Shown here: positions 50,441 through 61,200 of the stretch, piece after piece
Layout: the number at the start of each line of letters is the position of its first letter
How positions within the stretch are numbered: the stretch's first letter is position 1
Assembly: GCF_020085105.1 (NCBI RefSeq)
Contig: NC_058045.1
Span: 1,846,001 to 1,910,000, forward strand
From: Siniperca chuatsi
Taxonomy: Eukaryota; Chordata; Actinopteri; Centrarchiformes; Sinipercidae
Direction: 5' to 3'
DNA length: 64,000 nucleotides
Made by a program: the position numbers and the translations under genes
Notes under the pieces: generated by a model
Told to the model about the DNA's origin: nothing
Seen by the model: the letters and a program-made list of their open reading frames with translations, nothing else
The model's database searches: none

Positions 50441-50529
50441 CAGATTAATTTAACTCTTGGATTTCAGAAAAACAGGTCATTCAGTTACCATAGGGTTTTT
50501 CAAGAGTAATGCATACTGAGACTACTGGC

Positions 50530-51110
50530 TCACATTGATGGGGAGGGTTTTTTTATCACGTTACCTAGCAATTCTTATACATCATTTTACCCCAACAACA
50601 CAATAGCAAATTTCAGAACAAAGCTATCCAACCCTTTTCAGTTTAAAGTACCTTATGAAGTGGGATTAATAGAAATATCCAAAAACCTGGACAAACTTTT
50701 CACCAAAAGATGCAGAATTTGTTGTGTCAAACAAGCGGGCCTGTATAACAGTGACTACCAGATTCTATACATCCATGCCACAGATAATAACGGAAATAAA
50801 TACCCGCTTATCTATGAACGATATGGAGTACATCAAACTTCTCAATACGGGGCTGGTCTTAGGGGTATTTTCGTGGCTTGTTTAGACTTGTATTTCCCTT
50901 GCTCAAAAAAGCATTTACTGTTGCAGCACCGCATTTAAAGACAGCAGCTAAAAACATTGTTTCTGATGTTATCACCAACGTCATGAGTCATAGCAACAAA
51001 CAGTAAGAGGGGTCAGGAATAACGGCAATATCACATCGACCAATAAAACGTCCACGTTTTACAACAACAGCAACAACCAAAGGGGCGTTGCTGAATATTA
51101 AATAAGAAGA
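50530..51110 (+). pseudogene. Polinton 'TLPSN' protein with basic tail
   Basis: The frame near 50536 encodes a FF.TLPSNSYTSFYPNNTIA type start followed by EVGLIEISKNLDKLF (50655-50700), open to 50938. A one-base shift then continues with GLFRLVFPLLKKAF and a basic end (HRPIKRPRFTTTATT). The opening motif and the Gly/Lys-rich hydrophobic linker before a basic tail occur, as I recall, in the Polinton gene that precedes the capsid gene. A minor virion role is likely but not proven. At least two frame breaks. It sits between integrase and capsid, about 90 bp from each. Confidence 0.6.
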
Positions 51111-51195
51111 GTGATCCTAGGACAAGAAAAAATACATAAGCAAGGAGAAGCAAGTCGGCAAAACTTCGTAAGACAAGAGATATATTCTAGCAGGA

Positions 51196-52893
51196 ATGGC
51201 TTTGGTGCATAATTTGTTGAAAGAATGTGTTAAATCGGAATTAGATCTGTTTATGGGGCCTTTGACACAAACAAGTATCGAGAGATTTGCCTACATCGAA
51301 ATGCCCCCTCTGTGCCAATAGAATTTTTTTGTCCCGGCAAGCACTGAGGACTAGCTGGATCTGAACAATCCTTTTCTATATACACATGTCAAGATCACCA
51401 AAGCTAACGGAGGAAATCTGGCACAAGGAGATGAAGTGGGATTTATCAACTACCTGGGTTGTAAAATATTTTCACAAGTGGACATTTCGCTGGGGCATAG
51501 GCTCATAACACAGTCGTCAAACACCTATCCTTATCGATGTATTACAGAATGTCTTTTAAATTATGGGAAGGATACTCTGCAGACGCAGTTTGGATCTGGA
51601 CTATTCTGCATGGATACTGCAGGACATATGGAGGATGAGACAGCTGGAGGAGATAACTGTCACAGTCTGTCATGTTCTCTCCAGCCACTCCCCTTCACTC
51701 TGCACTCCCTCACCTGAGTACTAATCCCCAGCACCTGTCACCCATCACACACCTGAATGTAATCAGCCACTCTACTCCTCCATAAATTCCAACTCCTCAC
51801 CTCAGTCAGTGTCCGGTCTCGTTAGTATGAAGGACAGAGCTTCTACTCCTGCCTCCCATACTCTACGGACTCACCCACAACGCTTCGTCAAAACTACCAC
51901 TACTCTGAACCCCGAACCCGACTCCAGAAATCTCCAGTTCCCCGAGTGTGTCGCTCCAGCTCCGGCTCCAGTGTGTCTCCAGTCTCCTGTGTGTGTGTGT
52001 GTGTGTCGCTCCAGTTCCAGTTCCCGTGTTCCTCTGTTCAACTCCAGAACTCTTCTGCCATCAGCGAAATAAGGGACGGTATCATTAACCCCTCTCATCA
52101 TTCATATTACCTTTGTGTATTAATAAACTCACTCAGTCTCTCCACCGTTGTCTCCGGTTGTTCTGTCCGTAACAATAACGGAGGTCTTGTTAAGAGAATG
52201 GGGTATACAGAAGGAGGCCGCGTGGTAGAGGTAATTGCACCTTTACATTCTGATTTGTTTTTTCAGGACATGTTATTGATAAATGGTGTTGATATTAAGA
52301 TCAAATTTATAAAAGCTAAAAACGCATTTTGTTTAATGCGTAACACTGTAGATGACTTTCGAGTCAATATTCTATCTGCAAGCCTGTTTGTAAAGAAGGT
52401 CACAGTATCTCCTGCTGTTAAACTAGCTCATGCCAAGGATCTAATGCACAGTAATGTGAAACACCCTATCGACAGAGTATGTCTCAATAAATTCAGCATT
52501 CCTACGGGCACTCGGGTTTGTAATCAAGACAATATATTCTTGCGACAGATACCTACATTTTTGTCATTGGATTTGTAGATCCTGAAGCGTTTACAGGTAG
52601 TTATTCACATAATCCATTTACATTTAATCATTATGATATAGAGTTTTTACGTTTATATGATGGACAGCAATACCCCTCAAAGCCTTTTCAACCTAATTTT
52701 GCTAGGAGTACTGACATTAGGGAATATTACCAATTATATAAATATAAAACAACGCTGTATCCATTACCTGTGATGAATTTTGTAGAAGATATAGTTTGTT
52801 TTGCTTTAACTTGTCCCCTCACGAAAGCTGTGGTGATCACGTCTCTCATAAAAACGGTAATGTCAGTTATAGAAATCCTCTTCAGCAAAAAAT
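51196..52893 (+). pseudogene. Polinton major capsid protein, split by a solo LTR
   Basis: Starts at ATG 51196 (MALVHNLLKECVKSELDLFM). Recognisable blocks are QTSIERFAYIE, LDLNNPFLYTHVKITKANG, GCKIFSQVDISLGHRLITQS and NTYPYRCITECLLNYG. After the LTR (51658-52174) come GGLVKRMGYTEGG, SDLFFQDMLLINGVDIKIKF, KNAFCLMRN and KVTVSPAVKLAHAKDLM. In a shifted frame VIGFVDPEAFTGSYSHNPFT and LYDGQQYPSKPFQPNF follow. These are the conserved blocks of the double-jelly-roll capsid-like protein of Polintons, often annotated as F54H12.2-like. Stops occur near 51320, in the LTR and at 52578, and the C-terminus seems lost. The capsid would form the virion shell; none can be made from this copy. Confidence 0.9.
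51658..52174 (+). mobile_element. Solo LTR, 517 bp, in the capsid gene
   Basis: Begins TGTCACAGTCTGTCATG and ends TTCTGTCCGTAACA, the TG...CA termini of LTRs. It is flanked by ATAAC on both sides (51653-51657 and 52175-52179), a 5-bp target duplication as made by retroviral or Gypsy integrases. An AATAAA polyadenylation signal (TTAATAAACTCACTC) lies at about 52120 and a (GT)n stretch at about 51990. No internal retroviral region remains, so recombination between two LTRs removed it. Insert plus duplication is 522 bp, a multiple of three, but the LTR carries stops in the capsid frame. Confidence 0.9.
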
Positions 52894-52987
52894 AAATGCA
52901 GTTATTTATACTACATTTAATTGTATAATTGAGATATTGTCAAGACGTCAAGTTCTCATTGACTTTTTGTAATTTTAAATAACTAAT

Positions 52988-53520
52988 ATGAATACAATAG
53001 AATTGTTGGAAATTCTTGATGTTGAAGTTGGTAAAACAAAGCGTCTTTCTAGGATTATTTGCCAGTGATCAACTTCCTAAATTATTAAAAAGAGGCCTGC
53101 CATGCTAGTGATAAATACGGATCCCTCTTACTTGAGTGGTCAGCATCGGGTCGCTATGTACATCAATAAGCAGGGTATGGGATCATTCTTTGGCAGTTTT
53201 TGGAACCCCTCTACATACTCACATTTTCCAGAATGATTTTCTGTCTTCCATAATACAAACAGTGAGTCTACGCAACATTCTGTAAAACAGGTAAAGATGC
53301 TGTGTGTAGTCAACATTGTATTTTTATTTTTTACCATATGGATAAAGGGTTATCTTATGACGATTTAATGATGAAATATAGTAATTTGTCCAAAAATGAT
53401 TTTATGGTTTTTAAATTTGTGAGAAAAATATGTCCCTCGGTTGCATCCTGTTATCGAAAAACATATGTTAATATGTTAAACAATGATTCTAAGTATTCAC
53501 TCCATCCTGTAGGCTGTTGA
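52988..53520 (+). pseudogene. Polinton adenain-like cysteine protease, broken
   Basis: From ATG 52988 (MNTIELLEILDVEVGKTK) the frame breaks by 53065. The central part encodes INTDPSYLSGQHRVAMYIN, with the catalytic His codon at 53144-53146 in the position expected for the adenovirus-type protease (HRVAMY here, usually HWV), then GSFFGSFW. The last part (53302-53520) is open and contains MDKGLSYDDLMMKYSNLSKN and DFMVFKFVRKICPSVA. The family processes capsid proteins. Start, His block and order directly after the capsid gene support the call. Stops and frameshifts between blocks make it inactive. Confidence 0.8.
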
Positions 53521-53612
53521 CCGTAAGACACATTGTGAGCAGCAGTCACATTTCTTATCAAATCATACACATTTGACCCTTTTATTATATTTCCATTAAA
53601 TATAAATTATCC

Positions 53613-53924
53613 TTATTTAGTCCATGAAGTAATGTTCTTTGAGGCTGAAATTTTGTCCAAAATATGTTGGGCCTTATTCTTGCTGTTTTTTGGAACGTTT
53701 TTTAAAATTTCCTCAATCACAGTCTTTTCTTTCTTGAGACTCCATGTTAGCCATGAACCATGAACATCTTCACCGATTGGAATAGACAAAGTTAGCGTAT
53801 TCTTATCCCGTTCTCCCTGCTTTATTATTGTGAGAAATCTCTGCAATGCAATGGAATATTTTCTAGTCTTTTCATTAACATCTTCAGTTTTCTGCTCCAA
53901 AATACGTTTAACAGCACTATCCAA
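53613..53924 (-). CDS. Polinton minus-strand protein, open 103 codons
   Basis: Opposite orientation to protease and capsid, convergent with the protease gene. The frame is open: MDSAVKRILEQKTEDVNEKT, ALQRFLTIIKQGERDKNTLT, VIEEILKNVPKNSKNKAQHI, ending ISASKNITSWTK. The pattern 'DEKAKxYxxxLQRFL ... VPKxxxNKAxxIL' is, to my memory, that of a conserved Polinton-encoded protein of unknown function. Here it is shortened after ITSWTK and lacks the C-terminal part. There is no frameshift within it, unlike neighbours. Confidence 0.6.
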   Translation of the reverse strand: MDSAVKRILEQKTEDVNEKTRKYSIALQRFLTIIKQGERDKNTLTLSIPIGEDVHGSWLTWSLKKEKTVIEEILKNVPKNSKNKAQHILDKISASKNITSWTK

Positions 53925-54436
53925 TTCATTGTCAGCGGTCTCTCGGAGAGACTCATGTGCGGGTTGTCATCTTAAAAGATCTAGTTGATGTTGAGGCACT
54001 AGAAACATTTTTTGAGCATACTCTATGGTCTTCTATTTCTGTCTTGAAGCAAGACTCAATATAAAGGGAACAGCGCTACTCAGGAGAGATGTCAACTTCT
54101 TTTTCTTTGACATACACACACACATTTTGAATACCCATTTGAGAATCGTATAATACGAAACTCCTGTCTCCTGCAGCTGACTTTGTAGAAAATACAATTT
54201 TATTTTATTTTATATTTCTTAACAGTTTGATATGAATACATTCACTCTAAGTATTAATAAACATAACTTAATGATCTTTTATAACAAAGGCAACTCCTAC
54301 TCCAAAATGAATATATAATATTTATAAATGGTAAAAAAATAAGTAATAAACCGGAATTCTCCAAGTATCTTATACAAATTCTTAGATTTAATACAGATGA
54401 AAGACTAAATCTACATTTGATAAATTGGAATGATTT
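53925..54436. other. Spacer between Polinton and L2 LINE
   Basis: The minus-strand sequence above 53924 may continue the Polinton, with stops. Nothing further recognised. The right terminal repeat of the Polinton was not found. Confidence 0.35.
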
Positions 54437-56285
54437 AAACATCACGAAAACTTGAAAGGAAATGGCATTACAACAATCTGGAAGAATCTCGTTTAATCTG
54501 GCAAGATAGTCTTAAAACATATAGGAAGGCCCTCCATAATGCCAGAGCAGCTTACTACTCATCATTTAATTGAGGAAAATAAAAACAACCCCAGGTTTCT
54601 TTTCAGCACTGTAGCCAGGCTGACAGAGAGTCACAGCTCTATTGAGCCATGTATTCCTATAGCCCTCAGTAGCAACGACTTCATGAGCTTCTTTAATGAT
54701 AAAATTTTAACTGTTAGAGAAAAAAATCATCAAGTCCTGCCTTCAACCGGTACCAATTTATCTTCAAACACAGGAACCTTGGAAACAGCTGCAGAGCTTG
54801 ATGTGTGTTTTGGCTACTTTGCTCCTGTCAACCTGTCTCTTTGACCCCATTCCAACTAGGGTGCTTAAAGACGTTTTACCCTTAGTTAGCACCTCTTTAC
54901 TGGATATGACCAATCTGTCTTTATTAACAGGCTATGTACCACAATCCTTTAAAGTAGCTGTAATTAAACCGCTTCTTAAAAAGCCCACTCTTGATCCTGG
55001 GGTTTTAGCCAACTATAGACCTATATCTAACCTTCCCTTTCTTTCTAAGATCCTTGAGAAAGCAGTCGCTAATCAGTTTTGTGACTTTCTAAAAAACAAT
55101 AGTTTATTTGAGGATTTTCAGTCAGGGTTTAGAGTGCATCATAGCACAGAGACAGCACTGGTGGAAATTACAAATGACCTTTTAATTGCATCAGACAATG
55201 GACTTGTCTCTGTCTCTTGTACTAGGTCTTAGTGCTGCGTTCGACACCATTGCCCATCACATCCTATTACAGACTGGAACATGTAATTGGCATAAAGGAG
55301 CTGCACAAAGCTGGTTTAAATCCTATCTATCTGATCAATCTCAGTTTGTACATGTTAACGGTGAGTCCTCCGTGCACGCCAAAGTTAGTCACGGAGTTCC
55401 ACAAGGTTTTGTGCTTGGACCGATTCTATTCACCTTATATATGCTTCCTCTAGGCAATATTATTAGGAAGCACTCCATAAACTTTATTAATTAACTAATT
55501 ATATCTATCGATCAAGCCAGATGACACTAACCAGTTAGCTAAACTTCAAGCATGCCTTAAGGACATAAAAACATGGATGACCTGCAACTTTCTGATGTTA
55601 AACTCAGACAAAACTGAAGTTATTGTACTTGGTCCCAAACACCTCTGAGACACATTATCTAAAGATATAGTTACTCTAGATGGCATTGCCCTGGCCTCCA
55701 GCTGCACCGTAAGGAACCTCAGAGTTATCTTTGATCATTTATCCTTTAACTCCCACATGAAACAAACTTCAAGGACTGCCTTTTTTTCACCTACGTAACA
55801 TTGCAAAAATCAGGCACATCCTGTCTCAAAATGATGCTGAAAAATTAGTGCATGCATTTGTTACTTCTAGGCTGGTCTACTGCAATTCCTTTTTATCCGG
55901 CTGCCCGAATAAGTCCCTTAAGACACTCCAGTTGATCCAGAATGCTGCAGCATGTGTACTGACAAGAACAAGAACTAGTAAAAGAGATCATATTTCTCCA
56001 ATACTTGCTTCTCTGCACTGGCTCCCTGTAAAATCCAGAATATAATTTAAAATCCTTCTCCTCACCTACAAAGCTCTTAATGATCAGGCACCATTGTATC
56101 TTAAAGATCTCATAATACCTTATTATCCGACTAGAACACTGCGCTCCCAGAATGCAGGGATACTTTTGGCTCCTAGAGTCTCCAAAAGTAGAAGCCAGAG
56201 CCTTCAGTTATCAAGCTCCTCTCCTGTGGAATCAGATCCCAAGTTGGGTTCGGGAAATTGTGTTGAATGCTGAGCTGAAAACAAC
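54437..56285 (+). mobile_element. L2-clade LINE fragment, 5'-truncated, decayed
   Basis: Reverse transcriptase ORF pieces in several frames: RLIWQDSLKTYRKALHNARA (about 54490), [40 protein letters not shown] (54840), [20 protein letters not shown] (54965), [32 protein letters not shown] (55225), [20 protein letters not shown] (55390), DDTNQLAKLQACLKDIKTWM (55520), VTSRLVYCNSFLSGCPNKSL (55860), and SFQLSSSPVE-like end pieces by 56240. The polymerase active-site YADD region near 55490-55510 is replaced by stops through a small deletion. At least six breaks. It directly follows the Polinton remnant and lacks its endonuclease half and 3' tail. Confidence 0.88.
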
Positions 56286-56289
56286 ATTC

Positions 56290-56480
56290 TGATGTATGTG
56301 TTGCTGTTCTCAAGGTGTGTGAAGACTGAGTGGAAGGCAGTGGAGAGCCTGTGATGTTTTTGATCACCTGCCACATATCTTTGGTGTTGTTGGTGTTGAG
56401 GTCTGAAGGTCTGAAGGCATAGAGGGAAGAGCTGCAAATTATTTATTGCAGATCTTACTAACTGCAGCAATATTTGGCTA
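56290..56480 (-). mobile_element. Possible small LINE fragment (minus strand)
   Basis: A minus-strand frame with LNTNNTKDMWQVIKNITGSP resembles the linker before the reverse transcriptase of fish LINEs ('DxxxMWQGIQxIT' type). It is about 190 bp and lies directly after the L2 fragment in opposite orientation. Confidence 0.4.
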
Positions 56481-56719
56481 AAGCCTGAGTCACCCACGTA
56501 CAATTTGTGGATCCAAAGGATCTGGGATATGAGATGGAGCAGATAACCTACTATCTAAGGTTACAAAAGAACACATTTGATAAGAGTCCTATAATGAGCT
56601 TATTAACACAGTGATAACCTCAACTCACCACATGGGCTGATAGATGCAATGATAACCCCAACTATTTAGTCAGGCTTGTTAATGTAGTGATAACCCAAAC
56701 TTACCTATCCTCATTACCT

Positions 56720-56965
56720 CTACCTATAGCTGGAATGAACTAGAAACACGAAACTTGGCGCAGAAATTGGAAATGATGTTCATGTGCTTCCACAGAAATA
56801 TGAGCCCAATCGGCCACATAGTGGCACTGTAATTAAGGCACAAAAATGAGATTTTGAACAGGCCCTGCCCCTTACACCGTATGACCAAGTGACTTGAAAT
56901 TTCTCTCACAAGTCCAGCTCTATGTGCTCTACAAAAAAGCCTCGTGGACCACTAAAGTCCGCCTA
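56720..56965. repeat. Middle-repetitive noncoding element
   Basis: AGCTGGAATGAACTAGAAACACGAAACTTGGCGCAGAAATTGG, CCCAATCGGCCACATAGTGGC, CAGGCCCTGCCCCTTACACCG and CTCTATGTGCTCTACAAAAAAGCCTCGTGG are typical blocks of a widespread teleost repeat. Related to 31400-32110. Confidence 0.6.
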
Positions 56966-57234
56966 ACTAGATTTTCTGTAATGGATAACATATCACTGAG
57001 AAAAAAAATAAAGTTCTAAAAAAAGAGCATTTTGTAATATTTTTACATTTTGTAAAGCCGATATTGAATTATGAAAACACCTTTTTTTTATAGTTATACA
57101 TTTTTATTTCTTAATCATTGTGCTTGAAAAACAAAACTCAAATTTTACAATATAGTATAGTATATATGGGATTCCTTAGAAGTGTATTTTAAGTAATCCC
57201 TTTTCACCCACTTTTAAGACCTTATTTCATATTG

Positions 57235-57315
57235 TACTTGCTTTTATTTCTGTCATTGTGCTGCTGCAACACCTGAATTTCCCCTCTGGGTATCAATAAA
57301 GGCTTATAGTCTTCT
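57235..57315 (+). repeat. LINE-type 3' tail ('GAATTTCCCCTCTGGGTATCAATAAAGG')
   Basis: GCTGCTGCAACACCTGAATTTCCCCTCTGGGTATCAATAAAGGC is a characteristic 3' terminus of fish LINE copies. The body of the element is not present upstream. Confidence 0.55.
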
Positions 57316-58215
57316 TATTTTTAACACATCAAAGTTTAATTTGGGGTCGGTCCATTTCTTTATACATCTGGAATTTCCCAAGTAATAAAATGTACTAAGA
57401 AAGTAAAGCCCCCCAAAATCTCTTTGCCTTCGAAACCAGGAATATCTGTCCTGCTCAGTATTTTCCCCAATAAAATGTTCAAAGTCCATCTTTTTTGTTT
57501 ATATCCAAGAAAAGAACAAATGTTATGTAGCCTCTTTTTTTTAATCCACAAAAATCACAAGAATATTCAGTATCAATACCCAGTATAAATCTCTCCCAAC
57601 ATGTTTACTGGATACATCTGATGTAAAAGATATCTCATACTTTATCAAATAATACAATATTTATCACAACATAACCACATCTTCTGCCAATTAAATTGTT
57701 TGTAAAGGGATGTTTCCCCAGAGGAGTTTCTTCACATATGATAGATGCAGTTTCTTCAGTACAACTTGCCTCATTACTTAGCTCCAAAGTCAGTTTTGAA
57801 ATGCTTCTTACAACAGTCAGTTCATGCTTCTTTACTCCTTATACTTTTTAACAGTTGGAATGAAAATAAACTGACTGTAATGTCATGATGTACTCCTCCT
57901 TAAGAGTAATATATAAAACATGATTTAAAATTATATTTTTGTGCAAAATGCAAATAGAATCTTTAAAATGAAAACATAGCTTTCTTACAAGCAGGTCTCT
58001 ATAGTGTCATTTTTGCATATCAACTATATTGTGCCATATATACAGTAGTTATACATGTAATGCTACTGGACCTCATAAAATGCATTATCAGTGGTTTCTA
58101 AACAATAGGATGAAGGATAGGATAGGATGGTTTAAATGCTGTTACTGTCGTTGCAGCTCCCACTGGTCACCACTAGAGGTGAATAAAGGACATGAACACC
58201 ACACCACAACATTAT
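57316..58215. other. Intergenic, no feature recognised
   Basis: AT-rich with no exon. Likely the spacer beyond the 3' end of the tmem170 transcript. Confidence 0.4.
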
Positions 58216-61200
58216 AGTTAAAACATTTTTATTCCGTGAAAATATTTACCATTGGCACTTAATTTACTCTAATAAAATCAACTTTTAAAACCTTTTTAAT
58301 CTGGTAAAAACTGAACAAAAAAAGTCCAGGAATGTGGACCAAACCATGTGGAAATAAATGGTTCTATTACAGTAGATACCCAGCATTATCTTCACATTTG
58401 TTATTTTATTCTGACATTTACTTCACCTGGCGTTTCTTACAGTGTGGTTATCTATCAGAGAAAACATAACATTAATACAGCCAGCATGTCTACAATGAAA
58501 TCAGATGGCTTGTTCCAGTTTACTGTGCACATCACATCACCTTCTCTTACAAAAAAGGTTTAAGAATATCAAGTCAAGAAGTTTGTTGACATGAAGTTCT
58601 CTTTTCAAAACTAATTATTTGTACTGGACAGCTGGCATGTATGGCCCATTTCTACCAGAAAAATAAAAACAAAATAGAAATGTAAAAATGTAGGGGAGTG
58701 ACAAAAATAAAAGTTCTCATGGTGAATCAAAATTATGAGATTTGCTATGCCAGTTATGAAATAGTTGAAATTAAGATAAAAATGATGATCTCGCCAACAT
58801 ATCTAAATTTTGACAGTTTATTAGGTCCACCTACGTAAAACTAAGTCAGTCTAACAACAGTCCTGCAAGGAGGGTAGGTTACCCTCATTGATATAAAATG
58901 CATGGACAAAATATTAGAAGTACCTCTTGGTATAATGCAATACAACTGTATGCATGGAAATTTACTGCTGTCTCCAACAGTTCACATTAAAGCATTTGCT
59001 TTTACTTCTGACGTTTACTCTCAATACAAGAAGCCCTGAAATCATACTAGTAGAACTTCTTGTTGGTGGTTTTTCAAATGAGATATCAAGTAAGTGCCTA
59101 TAGCTCCCAATTACCACATAGGCTACCCAGCTGATGAGGATACCAATTAGTTTCAAATAGGACATATTTAAAATGTTAAGTACCAGCTGAAGAAAATATC
59201 CAGACTAAAGTCATCCATGTCTAGGTTTGAACCCCCCTGATATGTACTGCTGTAACAGAACCAGAGAGCACATACACACTCAAAGAGCTAAATTACACAA
59301 GTATATAAAAGAAAATTCTCCAAAATGAAAAAGCAAGGCCAAGGGGTCGACAAGACTTAATTTCAAACAAGGCTCATTTGTTTCTGCATCAGCCAGACAT
59401 TTCAATGAGGTGCTTTGATTTTCCACTGCATCACCAAGTCTTTGTAGAAAAAAACAAACATTGATACTTTCATTTATCTCCCTTCAAATGAATGCACTTC
59501 CCAAAAGCTTAAGACCATTAAAATTTGTCTGCAAGAAGACAAAAGCAAAAATATTCTCTCCTGTTGGTCTCTGAAGACTTCAGGTAACTATGGCCTTTCC
59601 TAGTTTTATAGATTTGACTTCCCAGAACTAAACTTAAGCCAAACAATTCTACATTCTAGAATCAATTTGATTTGTTGCATATTTACATGCACTTCGAGAC
59701 TATTCTTTCAGATGTAACAGAACTGAAGTGAAGTACAGGACATGAAGAATTCAAGCCGTCTTTGGTTCGGAGGGTTCAAGAAATTCTTTGAGGGGATTAT
59801 GAGAAAATCTGCTGTTTGCTCTCTCTTTACTACTGCATGAGTTATAAGGGCTGTGTGTATGGTGTATCTAACTATAGTTAACATAAAACTGGCCCACTAG
59901 CTCCCATGTTTGAGCTCTATTACAGGATGGGATCATTATGGCATAAGCAGGGAAATATAGGAAATCAATATTTCCAATTGGAATGTCACATGCAAAACAA
60001 TCTGCACCAGAATTAAAAATAAACCTTGAAAGAAGAAAAGTTTTGGATCTGACAGACATTACTCCAACTCTGCTCCACAGATTCTACCTGGATTTTTGCC
60101 ATGTGTCTCGTTTCTGTTACATTCATAGTCAAGACTAGAATCTTAACTGGGTGAAGCTGGCAACTGCCCCAGGGACCCAGACCTTCAATCCCTACATATT
60201 TGTTTGGTAATGTGAACCATTAAAGCACAATCTAAACTCAAAGTATATGGGCCTTAAGGTGGCTCCTGAATTTGACCTAATTTTAAAGTTTAATATTTCA
60301 TTTTGATATTATGCTGACTAAAACTAATTTGGGGAATGGGGGGGCTCTAGCGAGTTAATCTAGCCCTGTTTAGAGTCAAGAGAAGACATTTTCTTTAAAT
60401 TAAATGGTAGTGAATAGAACCCAAATATTTTGGCTGGACAAAATAATTTCTTGATGCTTGTGTCAAGATGTTGATTTGTGATAACAGCTTTTCATGAAGA
60501 CAATTAAAAATTAAATATAAAATAAAAACCAATGTCAATTCACTGTGAAAAGTGACTCCAACAATAAATACAGTTTTGGTAGTGGTGTCAGCAGCTAGTT
60601 TTAAATCATTGCTAAGTAGTTGCTAATACAGAAACAGCAAACGGCAAATCTTTTTTTTTTTTTTTTTTTTTACAAATAAAAGTTGTAAAGTTTACTTATG
60701 TCTGTTTATGCAAGTTGCACATATGATACTATTTCAAAAGCACCTGTCAGCTACCAACAACAGCTAAAAGCAGTCACTGAAGACTGTAGGAATTTGATGA
60801 GCCCATAAAAACTACAAGAGAGTGTACGTCTGTTGAAACATTGTATGTACATTTAGTGCAGAAAAATAAATCAGCAATTCATATTTGGTCATAAAGACTG
60901 AAAAGCTAGAAAGACCTGGAAATAATTTTGAATACATACAAATCAGTTCACTGTCATGAAATGACACACCTGTAAAACATACTATCATTCAAAGAGAGAA
61001 AAAAGATCAAAAGCTCTTCTCATTTTTGGGTTTGTTTAGTAATCTGACCATCCTGGTGCTCTGTGTACAAACCTCTGATCTATTCACTCAGAATGAACAA
61101 ACAAACCATAAAGATGAGCATAGAAACTGTGAAGACATTCTCTAGGCTGCATTTGCAGGTCTGTGATCAGGATTAAACTACATTTTAATCTATAAAACCC

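Larger units (their letters stand above)
47114..53924 (+). mobile_element. Polinton/Maverick remnant, nested insertions
   Basis: Polintons are 15-20 kb self-synthesising DNA transposons that share integrase, capsid and adenain-like protease genes with viruses. About 6.8 kb is recognisable here. In order: a block of unrecognised ORFs (47114-48974), a chromodomain integrase (49077-50440), a 'TLPSN' protein (50530-51110), a major capsid protein (51196-52893, split by an LTR), a cysteine protease (52988-53520) and a minus-strand gene (53613-53924). No protein-primed DNA polymerase B or packaging ATPase and no terminal repeats were seen. Frameshifts, stops and two nested insertions show it is dead. 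Base composition is AT-rich, like its surroundings. Confidence 0.88.

Noticed and set aside
52141..52578. An LTR-capsid fusion frame (51946-52578) as a real gene
   Set aside because: The open frame crosses the LTR border only because the insertion preserves phase; the start lies in the LTR and there is no sign of a functional product.
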